Assembly: GCA_002479455.1 (NCBI GenBank)
Contig: DLNB01000042.1
Coordinates: 1-39,067, forward strand
DNA from: Acetothermia bacterium UBA7521
GTDB taxonomy: Bacteria; Bipolaricaulota; Bipolaricaulia; Bipolaricaulales; Bipolaricaulaceae
Length of the DNA stretch: 39,067 nt
Direction of reading: 5' to 3'
The translations under genes were made by a program, and so were the position numbers. Under the pieces are notes generated by a model that worked only from the letters and a program-made list of their open reading frames with translations, did not search any database and was not told the DNA's origin. Shown here one piece after another: positions 32,078 through 39,067 of this stretch (its first letter is position 1; the number at the start of each line of letters is the position of its first letter).

Positions 32078-32931
32078 GGCTACTGCTCGCCGCCATGCTT
32101 CTAGCCTTTGTCTTTGATGTGGTGCTGCCCGCGGTGTTCAGAGGAATCGGTTGGTTCGTGATCACTGTTGGGCCGTATCTTCTCTGCACGGCCGGGTTCG
32201 TCGCCCTGTACCGCACGATCGGGAGAGTACTGAGGGAGCGCTACTGCCTTACGATACGGAGTGCGCGAGTGCTCTTCCTGGGAGGAGGTGTGGCCTCGTT
32301 CCTTCTCACAGTGCTCACCGTCTCTGGAACAGGTGCTCCGGCCAGCCTCGCGCTCTTCCTGGCCCCATGCTTCTTCCTGGGTGTGGCCATGGCTGTAGTG
32401 GTGCTCTGGGGCAGACACGCAACCTCACCCACGCGCAAGGAGATCGACGCCCTAGTGGCGCACATTGACGCTCACCGCAGGAGAGTCCGAGAGCTCTGTG
32501 AGCGGAGTGACAGTCTTCAGAGGGAGATCAACAGGGTAGATGTGAAGCATGGCGATAGACTCAGGCGACGCGAGGCGCTGCGACAAGAAGTGAAAGACTT
32601 CATCGCGCAAGACCCCCGTGGGCTGGCGCTGGCAGTCAAGCAATGGGAAGACCAGTTCCGCGAGATGGAGGAGGCGGAGCTCCGCGGAGCGACTCGTCGC
32701 CCTGTAGGTCTGGAACCACTAGCTGCTCTGCGTAGTAGACTGCTGGACATCGAGTTGCTGCAGCGGCAGGTTGGCCCAGCGCTGGCAAGGCGAGAGCAGT
32801 TGGATGAGGAGTGCAGAAGGCTCCAGGAGACCTTGACAAAGGAGCGCCATGCTCTCGACGCTTTGTGCTCACGACGAGAGGAGCTGGAGGTACAGCACCG
32901 ACGCGTCGCGCAGGGGCGGCTGGTGCTATGA
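31990..32931 (+). CDS. Membrane-anchored coiled-coil protein
   Basis: A protein of up to 313 residues. After a short polar lead (absent if ATG 32062 is the start) come about four membrane helices (MEFVVGLLLAAMLLAFVFDV to FFLGVAMAVVVLWG), then from about residue 150 an almost continuous charged helical region rich in Glu, Arg and Leu heptads (VAHIDAHRRRVRELCERSD, RQEVKDFIAQ, LDEECRRLQETLTKERHAL), a predicted coiled coil. No family is recognised. Such a protein could tether cytoplasmic partners, here perhaps the AAA+ ATPase, to the membrane (inference). Confidence 0.7.
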   Translation: MAELADTGQHGLVSAPSSGSGECHMEFVVGLLLAAMLLAFVFDVVLPAVFRGIGWFVITVGPYLLCTAGFVALYRTIGRVLRERYCLTIRSARVLFLGGGVASFLLTVLTVSGTGAPASLALFLAPCFFLGVAMAVVVLWGRHATSPTRKEIDALVAHIDAHRRRVRELCERSDSLQREINRVDVKHGDRLRRREALRQEVKDFIAQDPRGLALAVKQWEDQFREMEEAELRGATRRPVGLEPLAALRSRLLDIELLQRQVGPALARREQLDEECRRLQETLTKERHALDALCSRREELEVQHRRVAQGRLVL

Positions 32932-32968
32932 TCCAAGAGAGATACTGCCACAAGATGGAGGTGGGAGC

Positions 32969-33679
32969 TTGAGCCTTCAGCGCAGCTACCGTACGAAGAT
33001 CGTGCTACCGAGAACCCGGTTGGTCCAGGGCACCCTCAATGTGCCGGACACCCCCGCAACCAAGCTTCTGCGTGATGCGATGGAGAAGGCTGCCAAGGAT
33101 CACGGCGGTAGTCTCGAGTCCGCATACCACGACTGCCTTGGAAAGATGCATCGCTGCTGGCTGGCAGTTCGGACCCCAGCCTTCAAGCGTGGAGTTGGAG
33201 TGAGGTTTGGAGCTGAGGGGCAGGTCTTCTTCTCCTATGACGCAGAAGCTCCTGCGGGAGGACAGACAGCCGAGCTGATTGGGCAAGCTCCCTTCCTCTC
33301 TGACAGAGTCGAGGTCGCCGAAGAGCTATGCAGGGAGATTGCCCACCACTATGCCGTCCTTGCTGTGGTTGCTGTCATGAGATCTCTTGGCTGCACTGTG
33401 CGAGTTCGTTCCTCTATCAACCCAGAACCCCAGACGCTTGTAGCCGGTGAGTATACTGGAGGTCGAGTACAGCTGGCGCGCGTCGACCCGGTTGGAGGGA
33501 TCTTCTTGGACATGACCGGGTACTCTGGAGATTCGTGCATTCCTGCAGAGGAGTCGCTGCGCAGAGGCCTTGGTGCAGTAGGTCTACGGCTTGAGGTTCT
33601 GAGTCACCGACGCAAAGAGGGAGATGACCCGACTGGGCTCAGGCACGATCCTCAGACCCTAGTTGGAGGTGGTGAGTGA
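32969..33679 (+). CDS. Protein with a C-terminal DUF2997-like domain and a possible DUF1257-like region
   Basis: A 236-residue soluble protein. The last 70 residues (VQLARVDPVGGIFLDMTGYS, then GDSCIPAEESLRRGLGAVG) fit the DUF2997 pattern of a 'DPxGxI' strand, 'GfxGxSC' and a helix ending in LG. The preceding part contains CREIAHHYAVLAVVAVMRSLGC and a following strand, which resembles the C-terminal 'YA...V...G' helix of DUF1257 (Ycf35). In other bacteria, phages and plastids these two small domains are separate genes beside a Ycf46-type AAA+ ATPase; here they appear fused and directly followed by such an ATPase, which strengthens the call. TTG 32969 is chosen because GGAGGTG lies five bases upstream. 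Assigned by pattern memory only. Confidence 0.6.
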   Translation: MSLQRSYRTKIVLPRTRLVQGTLNVPDTPATKLLRDAMEKAAKDHGGSLESAYHDCLGKMHRCWLAVRTPAFKRGVGVRFGAEGQVFFSYDAEAPAGGQTAELIGQAPFLSDRVEVAEELCREIAHHYAVLAVVAVMRSLGCTVRVRSSINPEPQTLVAGEYTGGRVQLARVDPVGGIFLDMTGYSGDSCIPAEESLRRGLGAVGLRLEVLSHRRKEGDDPTGLRHDPQTLVGGGE

Positions 33680-35385
33680 TCCCCGAGAAGGACCACATCG
33701 CACTTCCGTCTGCCAGGAACCGCACCTCGCTGATCGACGAGAAGCTGAAGGGACTAGATGAAGGTTGGATAGTGGACCTACTGCGAAGGCGCTCCAGTAA
33801 CTACAGCACTGTGCTCTTGTTGGAGAGCAGTGATCCACTGCGCTGGAAACAACTTGAGGGCTACATCGTGCGAGAGTCCGGGCACGAGAAGGCCTCGTGT
33901 TATCTGTTCGACCTCTGGAACGGCCTACGTCTGTACAGCAGAGAGGACGGAAAGTGGCATCCTATTGAGGTACAGCCCCCTAGCGGGGGCTACGAGAGAC
34001 TCGCAGATCTAAGAAGGCGGCTCGTCGATCTCGACGAGTCGTTGCGTTACGTGGACGGGATACTGAAAGGTGAGAGGGCAGTGTTCGTCCTGCAGTGGAT
34101 GGATGCTCCTCGTGAGTCAGACCGCAATCCACGGCTCTCGTATGCGCTCCGAGGATGGGCCTTTGACCCGTTTCTGCTCGCCAATGACTCAACCGTGATC
34201 GTCATAGCATCCGACATCAGCACGGTAGTGGACTCTGCAACGTCAGAACTGCTTGCTTTCAAACGCACCCCCCTTGCTGAGCAGTCCGAGCGCGAGCACC
34301 TCATCCGGTACTGCGCCCACAGGCAGGATGTTCAGCTTGAGGATAGCAGACTCTGGCAACTTGCTCTGGGGACCGCTGGACTCAACTTGCATCAACTCGA
34401 ATCAGTCCTACTGGAAGCCTATGAGCAGCAGGCCGGGTTTTCACCTGAGTGTGTCAAGCGGCTCAAGGCTGAACTGATAACGCGGTCAGAACTCGTTGAG
34501 ATCCAGGAGCCGGATCCGCGGGGTTTTGGCGCCGTTGGAGGATACAGCGCGGTAAAACGCTTCGTCCGGGACAAGGTGATCGAGGTCCTATCGCGCCACG
34601 ACCTCGCAGAACTGCATGGTGTACCGCTTCCGCGGGGAGTGCTGCTCTTTGGCCCACCCGGCACTGGGAAGACGGTGTTCGCAAAGGCGTTGGCTCGAGA
34701 GGTGAACCTGCCGTTCATCAGGATGCGTACGGAGAAACTCTACTCGCGATGGCTTGGGGAGTCGGGGCGCCGCTTCGGCGAGGCTATTCGCCTGGTAGAG
34801 CAGATGAGCCCTGCTCTCGTGTTCATCGACGAGATTGATCGGTTTGGCAAGCGAACTAGTGCCAGCGATAGCGCGTCCCAGGAGACAGGAAGGGTGTTCA
34901 GCCAGGTCCTGGAGTGGCTAGGGGATGATCAGCGAAGGTCAATCATTGTTGGGACAACCAACATCCCCGATCAGCTTGACGATGCGTTTCTGCGCGAGGG
35001 GAGGTTCGACTACAAGATCCCTCTACTCTACCCCCCCCATGAGGCCCGGAAGGAGATCCTGCGCATTCACCTCGGTCTCACGGGGCTTAAGCCCAAAGTG
35101 AGATGGAATCTAACCAACGAGGAAGAGAATGCTTTGCTAGATGAGATAGCTGAGCAAACCAAGCTATTCACGGGAGCCGAGCTGGAGCAGCTGTGTGTGC
35201 GTGCGCGGCGCAACGCCCTGAACAGAGGGAGGGAGACCTTTGTGAAAGACGATCTGGTCCTGGCTTGTCAGAGCTTCCGCATCGACCTGGAAAGAAGAGC
35301 GGAGAGCCGTTCGGACTACATGGCGATGTGCAGGAAGCACACCAATGATGATGTGTTTCTTGTTGAACTGGAAAAGGAATTGTAG
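33676..35385 (+). CDS. Ycf46-like AAA+ ATPase
   Basis: A 569-residue protein. The C-terminal half is a classic AAA+ module: Walker A LLFGPPGTGKTVFAKALA (GPPGTGKT at 326-333), Walker B LVFIDEID (381-388), sensor 1 IIVGTTN (Asn429) and arginine-finger region LREGRFD (440-446), with a C-terminal lid helix bundle to about 550. The N-terminal half (40-270: VLLLESSDPLRWKQLEGYIV, CYLFDLWNGLRLYS, WAFDPFLLANDSTVIVIASD, RTPLAEQSEREHLIRYC) looks like the degenerate AAA-like domain of Ycf46. Ycf46 has been linked to CO2-uptake regulation in cyanobacteria; its role elsewhere is unknown. The GTG overlaps the stop of the DUF2997-like gene. Confidence 0.82.
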   Translation: MIPEKDHIALPSARNRTSLIDEKLKGLDEGWIVDLLRRRSSNYSTVLLLESSDPLRWKQLEGYIVRESGHEKASCYLFDLWNGLRLYSREDGKWHPIEVQPPSGGYERLADLRRRLVDLDESLRYVDGILKGERAVFVLQWMDAPRESDRNPRLSYALRGWAFDPFLLANDSTVIVIASDISTVVDSATSELLAFKRTPLAEQSEREHLIRYCAHRQDVQLEDSRLWQLALGTAGLNLHQLESVLLEAYEQQAGFSPECVKRLKAELITRSELVEIQEPDPRGFGAVGGYSAVKRFVRDKVIEVLSRHDLAELHGVPLPRGVLLFGPPGTGKTVFAKALAREVNLPFIRMRTEKLYSRWLGESGRRFGEAIRLVEQMSPALVFIDEIDRFGKRTSASDSASQETGRVFSQVLEWLGDDQRRSIIVGTTNIPDQLDDAFLREGRFDYKIPLLYPPHEARKEILRIHLGLTGLKPKVRWNLTNEEENALLDEIAEQTKLFTGAELEQLCVRARRNALNRGRETFVKDDLVLACQSFRIDLERRAESRSDYMAMCRKHTNDDVFLVELEKEL

Positions 35386-35421
35386 CGCGATCTGGCGGCG
35401 ATTCTCAGGGAGGCGTACAGG

Positions 35422-35763
35422 GTGAACAGAGGTTGGGTGTGGGACCTCCTGTCCCTGGTGACGTTGGCACTGTTTCTGCTCAATGCGTCAGTTGAGGGAG
35501 GCGTCCCCCTCTGGTTCGTGAGTGCGGCGCTCATGGTGTTCGTTGTCCTTAAGGCGGCAGGTAGAGGTACAGGAGGAACGTTCGGACGAGCGGTAAGACG
35601 AACCTTCGCTGTAGGCCTGCCTGTTGCTGCCGCGCTCATGTTCTCCATGTCGCGGAGCGCAGGAGACAGCAGGGGTTCCGTGCTGATACTGACAGGAGTT
35701 CTCACACTGATCATCGTGCTTGTTGGGCTCTACATCATGGTCAGAGCTGTGTTCCGGCGGTGA
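35422..35763 (+). CDS. Small membrane protein of unknown function
   Basis: A 113-residue protein with four hydrophobic segments (LLSLVTLALFLLNA, LWFVSAALMVFVVLKA, VGLPVAAALMFSM, SVLILTGVLTLIIVLVGLYIMV) and basic loops. GGGAGG lies nine bases before the GTG. It follows the AAA+ gene by 36 bases and is probably the last gene of that operon. No family is recognised. The IS3-type remnant begins directly after it. Confidence 0.6.
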   Translation: MNRGWVWDLLSLVTLALFLLNASVEGGVPLWFVSAALMVFVVLKAAGRGTGGTFGRAVRRTFAVGLPVAAALMFSMSRSAGDSRGSVLILTGVLTLIIVLVGLYIMVRAVFRR

Positions 35764-35769
35764 GGACTC

Positions 35770-36584
35770 GGACCTGGCTTCTGCTCCCGTCACCGCAGCG
35801 GATGTACCCCGAATCGCCCTCGTTCCCCAAGCAGCTCACCTACATGGCCTTGACCTGGCCCGAGGGCATCGAGCTACCCACCGCCAGTCCCTCCCAGGTG
35901 TACTCGACCTCCACGGTCAGCATCCGTAGCGCCCCCCCCACCGTACGATCATGGATGAAGTCGTAGGTCCAGACGTGGTCTGCGTGCCTGGCCTTCACCG
36001 GCACGCTCTCCCCAGTCCGGCGACGGCGCTTCCGCTTCCGTGGCTGGGTAAGCCCGGCCTCCTTCCACAGACGATGGACTGTCTTGTGGTTAATCGGGAG
36101 CCCCTCCCGACGCAGCAACGCCCACGCCGTCCGGTAACCCCCAGCAGAGTGCTCTCCGGCCATCACCCGCAGGTCGGCCTTCAACTGCTCGTTCCCTTCC
36201 GGTGCAACCCGCCGGTAGCGGTACCCCGACCGTGAGATCCCAATCAGCTGGCAGCTCCGCCACTCGGACACCTGCAACTCGACCATCGCCCGGACGCAGT
36301 TGCGCCGGACCTGCGGCGTCACAGTCTTCTCGCATTACCGCCTTCATCGCGTCGATCTCCAGCTCCCGATCGGCCAACAGCCTCTTCAGGCGTGCGTTCT
36401 CCCTTTTCAGTTCCCGGTACTCCCGCACCTGCTCCACCCCCATCCCCCGAAACGGATTCCGCCACTTGTAGAACGTCGGCTCGACCCCATGCGTCCGACA
36501 CACGTCCCCGATCGTCTTCTCATCCCGGTTCGCCTTGGCCGGGATCGCACCAATCTGCTCCTCGGTGAACCGGCTCTTCTTCAT
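35770..36584 (-). pseudogene. Decayed IS3-family transposase (orfA/orfB remnant)
   Basis: On the minus strand, the first frame (36584 down) begins MKKSRFTEEQIGAIPAKANR and contains the orfA HTH and leucine-zipper region (GVEPTFYKWRNPFRGMGVEQ, LKRLLADRELEIDAMK). The orfB frame (from GTG 36322) has the HTH_21 block (SCQLIGISRSGYRYRR, SAGGYRTAWALLRREGLPIN) and the first catalytic Asp region HADHVWTYDFIHDRTVGGAL. It then runs into unrelated residues and a stop at 35840. Further in the same direction a worn YIRCGDG resembles the second Asp motif YIRSDNG. The region with most of the DDE core is deleted or scrambled. An inactive IS, of the IS3 type with a programmed orfA/orfB frameshift. Confidence 0.8.
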
Positions 36585-36723
36585 CCTCGATCACCCTCCC
36601 CCAACCTCGCCGATCCTACCGCTTGCACCGGTCCGAAGTCGTGCGTGCACGCCCGCGCCAACCGGGTGACAGCTCGCCCTCACCTCCCCGCTGGGAAGGT
36701 ACCCACACGGGCTGCTAGAGCAG

Positions 36724-36753
36724 TTGACGCAAGCCGGTGCGGCATGCTATGAT
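36724..36753 (+). promoter_or_regulatory. Strong sigma70-type promoter with extended -10
   Basis: TTGACG (36724-36729) and TATGAT (36748-36753) are spaced by 18 bases, and TGC directly before the -10 hexamer gives an extended -10 motif. It is the best promoter in the accessory segment and drives the 60-residue protein gene with a leader of about 48 bases. Confidence 0.6.
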
Positions 36754-36807
36754 GAAGATCAAGGTTCGCGAGTCCGCATCAGCTGTTCATGCCCAGAAGG
36801 AGGAAGT

Positions 36808-36990
36808 GTGAGCGAGAAGGCGAAGTCAAGGACCGAGCGAGAGAGTTGGCTCGAGGAGAGGCTCATGGGTTCCGATGGTCACTACAAGACGACGATCACT
36901 GACGGGAAGGACAAGGTTGAGGGCCGGGGCAACACGCCAGAGGAGGCTGAGGCAAGAGCCAGCAGCAGATGGAGCGCGAAGAAGAGGTAG
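36808..36990 (+). CDS. Small charged protein of unknown function
   Basis: A 60-residue hydrophilic protein. GGAGGAAGT lies just before the GTG start and a strong promoter lies upstream. The C-terminal half (GHYKTTITDGKDKVEGRG then NTPEEAEARASSRWSAKKR) has a strand-strand-helix look: two short beta strands and an amphipathic helix. I have a vague memory of similar short proteins with 'GHYxTTxxDG...GRGNTPEEAxxRA' in other bacteria, but no name or role. A longer upstream in-frame reading through the promoter is rejected. Confidence 0.65.
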   Translation: MSEKAKSRTERESWLEERLMGSDGHYKTTITDGKDKVEGRGNTPEEAEARASSRWSAKKR

Positions 36991-37288
36991 TAGTGGTAGA
37001 GTTGTCTGCCTGCTTCCTCACCACCCCCCGTCGCGGTTGCTCTGCGAAGTACGGGCGTCTAGCCCTGGATTGCGGGTAGCCTCCGAGGAACCCGCGCCGT
37101 TGACGCCTGCGGATCGGTTGATGGGACTTGAGGGGCTGCCGCGATCCGAGGCGCTGGCCCCGGGGGCGCAGGTGTGCTACACCAAGATCTGTGAGGTGAA
37201 CCAAGCAGGGGCGCAGAGTGTATGACGGGCACGAACGGCAGTATGGAGGGCAAGCGGACGTGATGCGATTCGGGGTGAGGAGGTCTGC
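36991..37288 (+). other. Spacer before the HEAT/TPR gene
   Basis: Nearly 300 bases with no recognisable gene, tRNA or repeat. Short frames here show no codon bias or ribosome site. A GAGGAGG site at its end belongs to the next gene. Confidence 0.5.
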
Positions 37289-38590
37289 ATGTCGCTCTTC
37301 GGTCCAAACGTGACCAAACTGAAGGGGAGAGGGGATACCTCCGGACTGATAAGGTTGCTGTCTCACACCAGTGCGGATATCCGCGTTCAGACGGCAAGGG
37401 CTCTGGCTGACCTGAGATGCACCGGAGGTCTTGAGACGGCCCTAGAGAGCAGAGACAGATCAGTGCGTGCAGAAGCGATCGCAGGCCTCGCTTCACTCCA
37501 CTCCACCGAGGCGATAGGGCTGCTCTTCAAGTTGCTTCTCTGTGAAGAGGACGATCGCCTCTGGGCAGAAGCGTTCGCGGGGCTTGAAAGGAGCGAGAGC
37601 AGTGTTGATCCTTGGCTTTCTGCGGGCGTGAAGCTGGCTGTTTCTGGCAGGGTGGAAAGAGCCATGAGGTGCCTCGACAAGGTTGCTGAACTGAACCCTG
37701 TTCCGGAGCAGCTCGGCCTCATCAGCGGGAGGCTCATCAATGAAGCTCCTGGAGTTGCCCTGCGCTATCTCGACAGATACCTCGCCATCACCAGTGATGA
37801 TGCTGTGGCGTGGGCTGGCAAGGGTTGGTGCCTGGTCCAACTAGGGCGTATGGATGATGCCCTGGAGTGTACGAATAGAGCGATGGAACTGGATCCGAAG
37901 TACTCATGGGCAAGGGAGATTACAGCGGCAATCTACCTTAGTCGACGCGAGTATGACCGTGTCTGCGTAATGCAGGCGGCAACGCTCCAAGTCGATCCAG
38001 GCTTCTTCCGGGGCTACATCACGCTGAGCGAGGCGCTCATAGGCCTCGGGAGGCTGAAAGACGCGGTTGAGTCTCTCCAATGCGCGATGGAGGTTCTGAA
38101 GAAGCAAGACTGGCAGAAGCCAGAAGATGCCGAGGCTCTCCATTCCCAGCTGGGGATGCTCTACGCGATGAAAGGGGAAAGGGAGCTTGCTCACCTGCAC
38201 TTCAAAGAGGCGCGGGCTGCCGTCCCAAGACCACAGACCATCGTGACGGAGCAAAGCTACCAGCTGCTTGACATCCTAGATCTCGCGCTTGCGGGAACAC
38301 CCGAGGAGCGTAGGGGCCGCCTCAAAGTGTTGACGGACATGCGCCTTGGAGCACACTACTCCGGTATGTACGACAAGATCGTCGCGGAAGGGTCAGTTGA
38401 AGATTGCGTCTCGTACGATTGGCTCTCTCAGGACCCGATCAAGTGCACAACCGCTATCCTGAGATTCTGGTCAATCGCCAAGGTGCAGCAGCTCCTTGGC
38501 GTTTTCACGGATTCTGGGGAGGAGGAGTTCAGAAGTACGGCAGGGAAGGCGATGCTGCAAGCAGCGACTGTGGCCGATCATGTCAAGTGA
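37289..38590 (+). CDS. HEAT-repeat and TPR-repeat protein
   Basis: A 433-residue soluble protein. Residues 10-105 contain HEAT-like repeats (GLIRLLSHTSADIRVQTARALADL, cut here into its helices, then LESRDRSVRAEAIAGLASL). From about 105 to 320 TPR motifs follow (VALRYLDRYLAITSDDAVAW, LGRMDDALECTNRAMELDPK, LGRLKDAVESLQCAMEVL). The last 110 residues are unassigned. Such repeats form protein-binding solenoids; the partner is unknown. GAGGAGG precedes the ATG by six bases. It sits between two insertion-sequence remnants. Confidence 0.78.
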   Translation: MSLFGPNVTKLKGRGDTSGLIRLLSHTSADIRVQTARALADLRCTGGLETALESRDRSVRAEAIAGLASLHSTEAIGLLFKLLLCEEDDRLWAEAFAGLERSESSVDPWLSAGVKLAVSGRVERAMRCLDKVAELNPVPEQLGLISGRLINEAPGVALRYLDRYLAITSDDAVAWAGKGWCLVQLGRMDDALECTNRAMELDPKYSWAREITAAIYLSRREYDRVCVMQAATLQVDPGFFRGYITLSEALIGLGRLKDAVESLQCAMEVLKKQDWQKPEDAEALHSQLGMLYAMKGERELAHLHFKEARAAVPRPQTIVTEQSYQLLDILDLALAGTPEERRGRLKVLTDMRLGAHYSGMYDKIVAEGSVEDCVSYDWLSQDPIKCTTAILRFWSIAKVQQLLGVFTDSGEEEFRSTAGKAMLQAATVADHVK

Positions 38591-38648
38591 CCCTCCTGGT
38601 GTTGTTGGTCTGTGATTCTGTCAGTGGCTATAACGGGTCTGGGAGAAT

Positions 38649-38672
38649 GTCGGTCCCATGGGGGGGACTGAC
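38649..38672. repeat. Perfect hairpin at the edge of an IS remnant
   Basis: GTCGGTCCC (38649-38657) pairs with GGGACTGAC (38664-38672) over nine positions with one G-U, loop of six. It lies about 60 bases after the HEAT/TPR stop and 25 before the HTH remnant. It may be part of the end of the element or a terminator. Confidence 0.45.
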
Positions 38673-38697
38673 GTTGAACCAGGGAGAGTAGGGCAGA

Positions 38698-38931
38698 TTG
38701 GAGACCTTGAACCGTGTGCTGGCGAAGGAACTGCGTGTGAAGGGAGCGGCCCGTCTGCTTGGGGTGAGCGAGCGGCACACGTGGCAGCTTCTGGCGGCCA
38801 ACCGGTCGAAAACGCCGTCGGCCTTGGTCCGCAGGGTGACCCGCTCCCATTGGCAGGTCCACGCTCTCAGTCAGTCTACCACGTTCTTGCGGGAGCGCCA
38901 ACGCCTCAGGTGCAGGTGGGAAACAGCCTAG
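38698..38931 (+). pseudogene. Remnant of an HTH-type (ISNCY-like) transposase
   Basis: The frame from TTG 38698 encodes LRVKGAARLLGVSERHTWQLL, the N-terminal helix-turn-helix typical of ISNCY/IS1202-group transposases ('LTVKEAARLLGLSERHVWRLL'), then a worn 'A..R..TPSALV' segment. After that the frame departs from the expected 'HGNRGRPP' sequence, indicating an indel, and it stops at 38931. No catalytic core follows before the window ends. An inactive fragment or truncated 5' end. Confidence 0.6.
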
Positions 38932-39067
38932 CGCACTGAGCGGACGCTCGGTGTTCACAATCCGGTCAGCAGCTGCCACATGTGGGAGTGGGAGCTTCCT
39001 GGAGCGAGTGAATCAGCCTCAACCTTCCCACGTTCCGGTTCTAACTCAGACCTGACTTTGAAACCAC
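38932..39067. other. Terminal non-coding stretch
   Basis: The last 136 bases hold no recognisable gene or clear repeat; they may belong to the same decayed element. Confidence 0.4.

Noticed and set aside
31032..39067. A tRNA-Ala attachment-site duplication marking the island end
   Set aside because: I looked for a second copy of the tRNA 3' end (GGTTCGATCCCGC or CGCCTCCACCA) to the right and found none by eye within the window.
1..39067. CRISPR array, rRNA operon, prophage or toxin-antitoxin locus
   Set aside because: No regularly spaced direct repeats, rRNA signatures, phage structural genes or recognisable toxin-antitoxin pair were seen.

Overview
The window looks like chromosomal DNA of a high-GC bacterium with a strong G/C preference at third codon positions. 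Gene content suggests an anaerobic, probably thermophilic or uncultured lineage: a biotin-dependent sodium-pump decarboxylase, a glycine cleavage P-protein split into two subunits, a short EF-Ts and an archaeal-type TrmY. A candidate phylum such as Bipolaricaulota (Acetothermia) would fit, but no rRNA is present and this is inference only. Exported lipoproteins, a SurA-like chaperone and a possible beta-barrel protein suggest an outer membrane, which is not proven.

Positions 1-30900 are the chromosomal backbone, densely packed with many 4-bp stop/start overlaps. In order: a membrane-anchored PpiC/TPR foldase, MazG, a small DUF4911-like protein, a YqeG phosphatase and RNase III; an SLC13-type transporter; a large exported protein; tRNA-Glu(CTC); a sodium-pump operon of biotin ligase (frameshifted), gamma-like subunit, carboxyltransferase/biotin carrier and beta subunit; the minus-strand rpsB-tsf-pyrH operon; dnaB followed by gcvH-gcvPA-gcvPB; a minus-strand trkA-trkH-glmM-EamA operon; a plus-strand trmY-DUF2007-pcm-ltaE operon; three exported proteins, two of them PKD lipoproteins; and two minus-strand genes, an ATP-cone/uridine-kinase fusion and a GNAT-like protein, each ending in an unusual word-like inverted repeat.

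From tRNA-Ala(TGC) at 31032 onward the character changes: codon use is more relaxed (AGA, AGG, CTA and GTA become frequent), most genes are unfamiliar, and two decayed insertion sequences appear. This accessory segment carries a plus-strand operon (31618-35763) of a small membrane protein, a membrane-anchored coiled-coil protein, a protein whose C-terminal part resembles DUF2997 and whose middle part may be DUF1257-like, a Ycf46-like AAA+ ATPase, and another small membrane protein. It is the best candidate for an undescribed system here. Further on lie an IS3-family remnant, a 60-residue charged protein behind a strong promoter, a HEAT/TPR protein and an HTH transposase remnant. No CRISPR array, phage structural gene or intact integrase was seen.

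At several transcription-unit heads a -10-like hexamer sits about 6-11 bases before the start codon with no Shine-Dalgarno sequence, suggesting leaderless mRNAs; internal operon genes often have GGAGG-type sites or start/stop coupling.
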